From Pseudoxanthomonas suwonensis (GTDB lineage Bacteria > Pseudomonadota > Gammaproteobacteria > Xanthomonadales > Xanthomonadaceae), in assembly GCA_030535605.1 (NCBI GenBank), contig JAUNRQ010000019.1:1-42840 (forward strand): a DNA stretch of 42,840 bases, given 5' to 3'. Positions within the stretch are counted from its first letter, which is position 1; each line of letters starts with the position of its first letter. Below are positions 41,983-42,840 of the stretch, piece by piece. The notes beneath the pieces are model-generated. The model worked only from the letters and a program-made list of their open reading frames with translations, had not been told where the DNA came from and searched no databases. The translations under genes and the position numbers were made by a program.

Positions 41983-42420
41983 TCAGTCGTTCTTCGGCGG
42001 ATGCGCATCGACCCAGGCGCGACGCTGCTCCGCCGTCATGGTGCGCCAGCGTTCGCGCAATGCATTGCGCTGTTCACGGTCCAGGCTGCGCATGTGCTGG
42101 TACAGGGCGCGCATTTCGCGGCGCTGCTGCGGCGGCATGCTGTCCCAATGACGCATGCCGCGTTCGGCGCGCTGGCGCTGCTCGGATGGCAGGGTGTTCC
42201 AGCGTTGCGCGCGCTGCAGCATGTGCCGGCGCTGTCCGGGCGAGGCGTCGTTCCAGCGTCCGCGCAGCGGTGCCAGCAGCGTCTCGCGCTGCGCCGGGGT
42301 CAGTTGTTCCCATGCCGGCAGGTTGGCTCCCGGTGCTTGCGATTGCGCATGTGCGCCGGCCGCAAGGCCCAGCCACAGCGTGCCCAGCAGGGCGGCTCGA
42401 ACCAGTCGTTGCATGTTCAT
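41983..42420 (-). CDS. DUF3106-like periplasmic protein
   Basis: 145 residues from ATG 42420, whose ATGA overlaps the stop of the upstream gene. The signal peptide at 1-23 ends in AHA. The mature protein is a chain of short helices in the pattern W-x2-L/M-(S/T)-P-x2-R/Q (WEQLTPAQRETLLAPLRGRW, WDSMPPQQRREM, WRTMTAEQRRAW), the DUF3106 repeat, reminiscent of periplasmic helical stress sensors. With the membrane protein and sigma factor upstream it likely belongs to an envelope signalling operon; function is inferred from context. Confidence 0.85.
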   Translation of the reverse strand: MNMQRLVRAALLGTLWLGLAAGAHAQSQAPGANLPAWEQLTPAQRETLLAPLRGRWNDASPGQRRHMLQRAQRWNTLPSEQRQRAERGMRHWDSMPPQQRREMRALYQHMRSLDREQRNALRERWRTMTAEQRRAWVDAHPPKND

Positions 42421-42800
42421 CGCTCCATCGCCAGTTGCCGGGCTTCGGCGCTGCCGAGCCAGGCAAAGAAATCGGGGTCTTCGTCCAGCACCGTTGCCGG
42501 GGGTGCCCCGCCCGTTGCGGCAGCCGCCGTGACGGCCGGGGCGTCTGCCAGCGGCGTTGTCGACGGGGCGGGATCGCGCAGCCCCAGACCCAGGCCCACG
42601 GCAAGCACCGCGGCGACGGTGCCGGCCAGTGCTGCGCCCAGTTGCCAACTGCGTCCTGTCGTCACCGGGCGCCGCGTCGGTTGCGGACGCAGCCGGAAGG
42701 CGACCTGCGGTGGCACCGCGGCCAGCGCCTGCCGGTAGCAGGCCCGGGCACGGGCGTCGAAAGCGTCATCGTTGTCGGTGCAATGGGGCAGGCGGTTCAT
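42417..42800 (-). CDS. Single-pass membrane protein, possible anti-sigma partner
   Basis: 127 residues from ATG 42800, preceded by GGAGG (42808-42812) at 7 bases. A soluble N-terminal part of about 50 residues (DAFDARARACYRQALAAVPP) is followed by one membrane segment (AALAGTVAAVLAVGLGLGL, about 55-75) and a short periplasmic tail ending in DEDPDFFAWLGSAEARQL. Size and topology resemble the DUF3619-type proteins found between sigma factor and DUF3106 genes. There is no zinc-binding HxxxCxxC motif. It overlaps the upstream stop and the downstream start by 4 bases each, so the three genes are translationally coupled. Confidence 0.75.
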   Translation of the reverse strand: MNRLPHCTDNDDAFDARARACYRQALAAVPPQVAFRLRPQPTRRPVTTGRSWQLGAALAGTVAAVLAVGLGLGLRDPAPSTTPLADAPAVTAAAATGGAPPATVLDEDPDFFAWLGSAEARQLAMER

Positions 42801-42840
42801 CGCCAATCCTCCAGGTGGTGTTGCAAGGCCGCGCGGGCGC
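42797..42840 (-). CDS. 3' end of upstream gene, probable ECF sigma factor (truncated)
   Basis: Reading in from the window edge, the minus strand encodes ARAALQHHLEDWR and stops at TGA 42799-42797, overlapping the next ATG (ATGA). An R/A-x-A-L-x-x-x-L-E ending is usual for the last helix of ECF sigma factors (region 4), and the downstream gene order supports this. Only 13 codons are visible, so the call rests on context. Confidence 0.45.
   Translation of the reverse strand, partial: ARAALQHHLEDWR

Overview
The window looks like chromosome of a high-GC gammaproteobacterium of the Lysobacteraceae/Xanthomonadaceae type (Lysobacter, Luteimonas, Stenotrophomonas or a relative). The reasons are very GC-rich third positions, large TonB-dependent receptors whose N-termini and 'ELDRITVTGSRI' stretch are typical of that family, GTP-dependent PEP carboxykinase, a monofunctional RelA, HrpA and FadE of gammaproteobacterial type, and a free-standing transhydrogenase alpha-1 subunit. 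The assignment is by protein flavour only and was not checked against a database.

Layout. 1-237 is the Lys/Ala-rich tail of a truncated gene with a strong terminator. 398-6496 holds a secreted serine hydrolase of beta-lactamase fold, a LemA/M48 membrane protease pair, a secreted beta-helix-like protein and an MFS/NTT-like carrier. 6684-11715 is a fatty-acid and gluconeogenesis block: fadE, its divergent TetR regulator with a readable promoter/operator, and pckG. 11945-23426 is the most unusual stretch. It has two TPR proteins ending in different Fe(II)/2-oxoglutarate dioxygenase-like domains, two paralogous TonB-dependent receptors, a DUF6445-like protein with an HxD...H pattern between them, and a small secreted protein whose C-terminus resembles the end of a TonB-dependent receptor. 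The two receptor genes share the same upstream sequence element at the same distance from their starts.

23537-26963 is housekeeping: Hsp33, MtgA, QueE, QueC and tRNA-Lys(UUU). The tRNA 3' end is duplicated 76 bp downstream, next to a VapBC-like toxin-antitoxin pair with a palindromic operator. This has the look of an old integration site. 28213-41770 carries a cation diffusion facilitator, RecQ, Dps, HrpA, a small secreted protein, RelA, a 5'-3' exonuclease coupled to a nitroreductase, and an orphan pntA. The window closes at 41983-42840 with a translationally coupled reverse-strand group: the 3' end of a probable ECF sigma factor, a single-pass membrane protein (possible anti-sigma partner) and a DUF3106-like periplasmic protein.

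No insertion sequence, CRISPR array, rRNA or prophage structural gene was seen. Most of the window is ordinary core genome. The best candidate for something under-described is the oxygenase/TonB-receptor neighbourhood at 11.9-23.4 kb.
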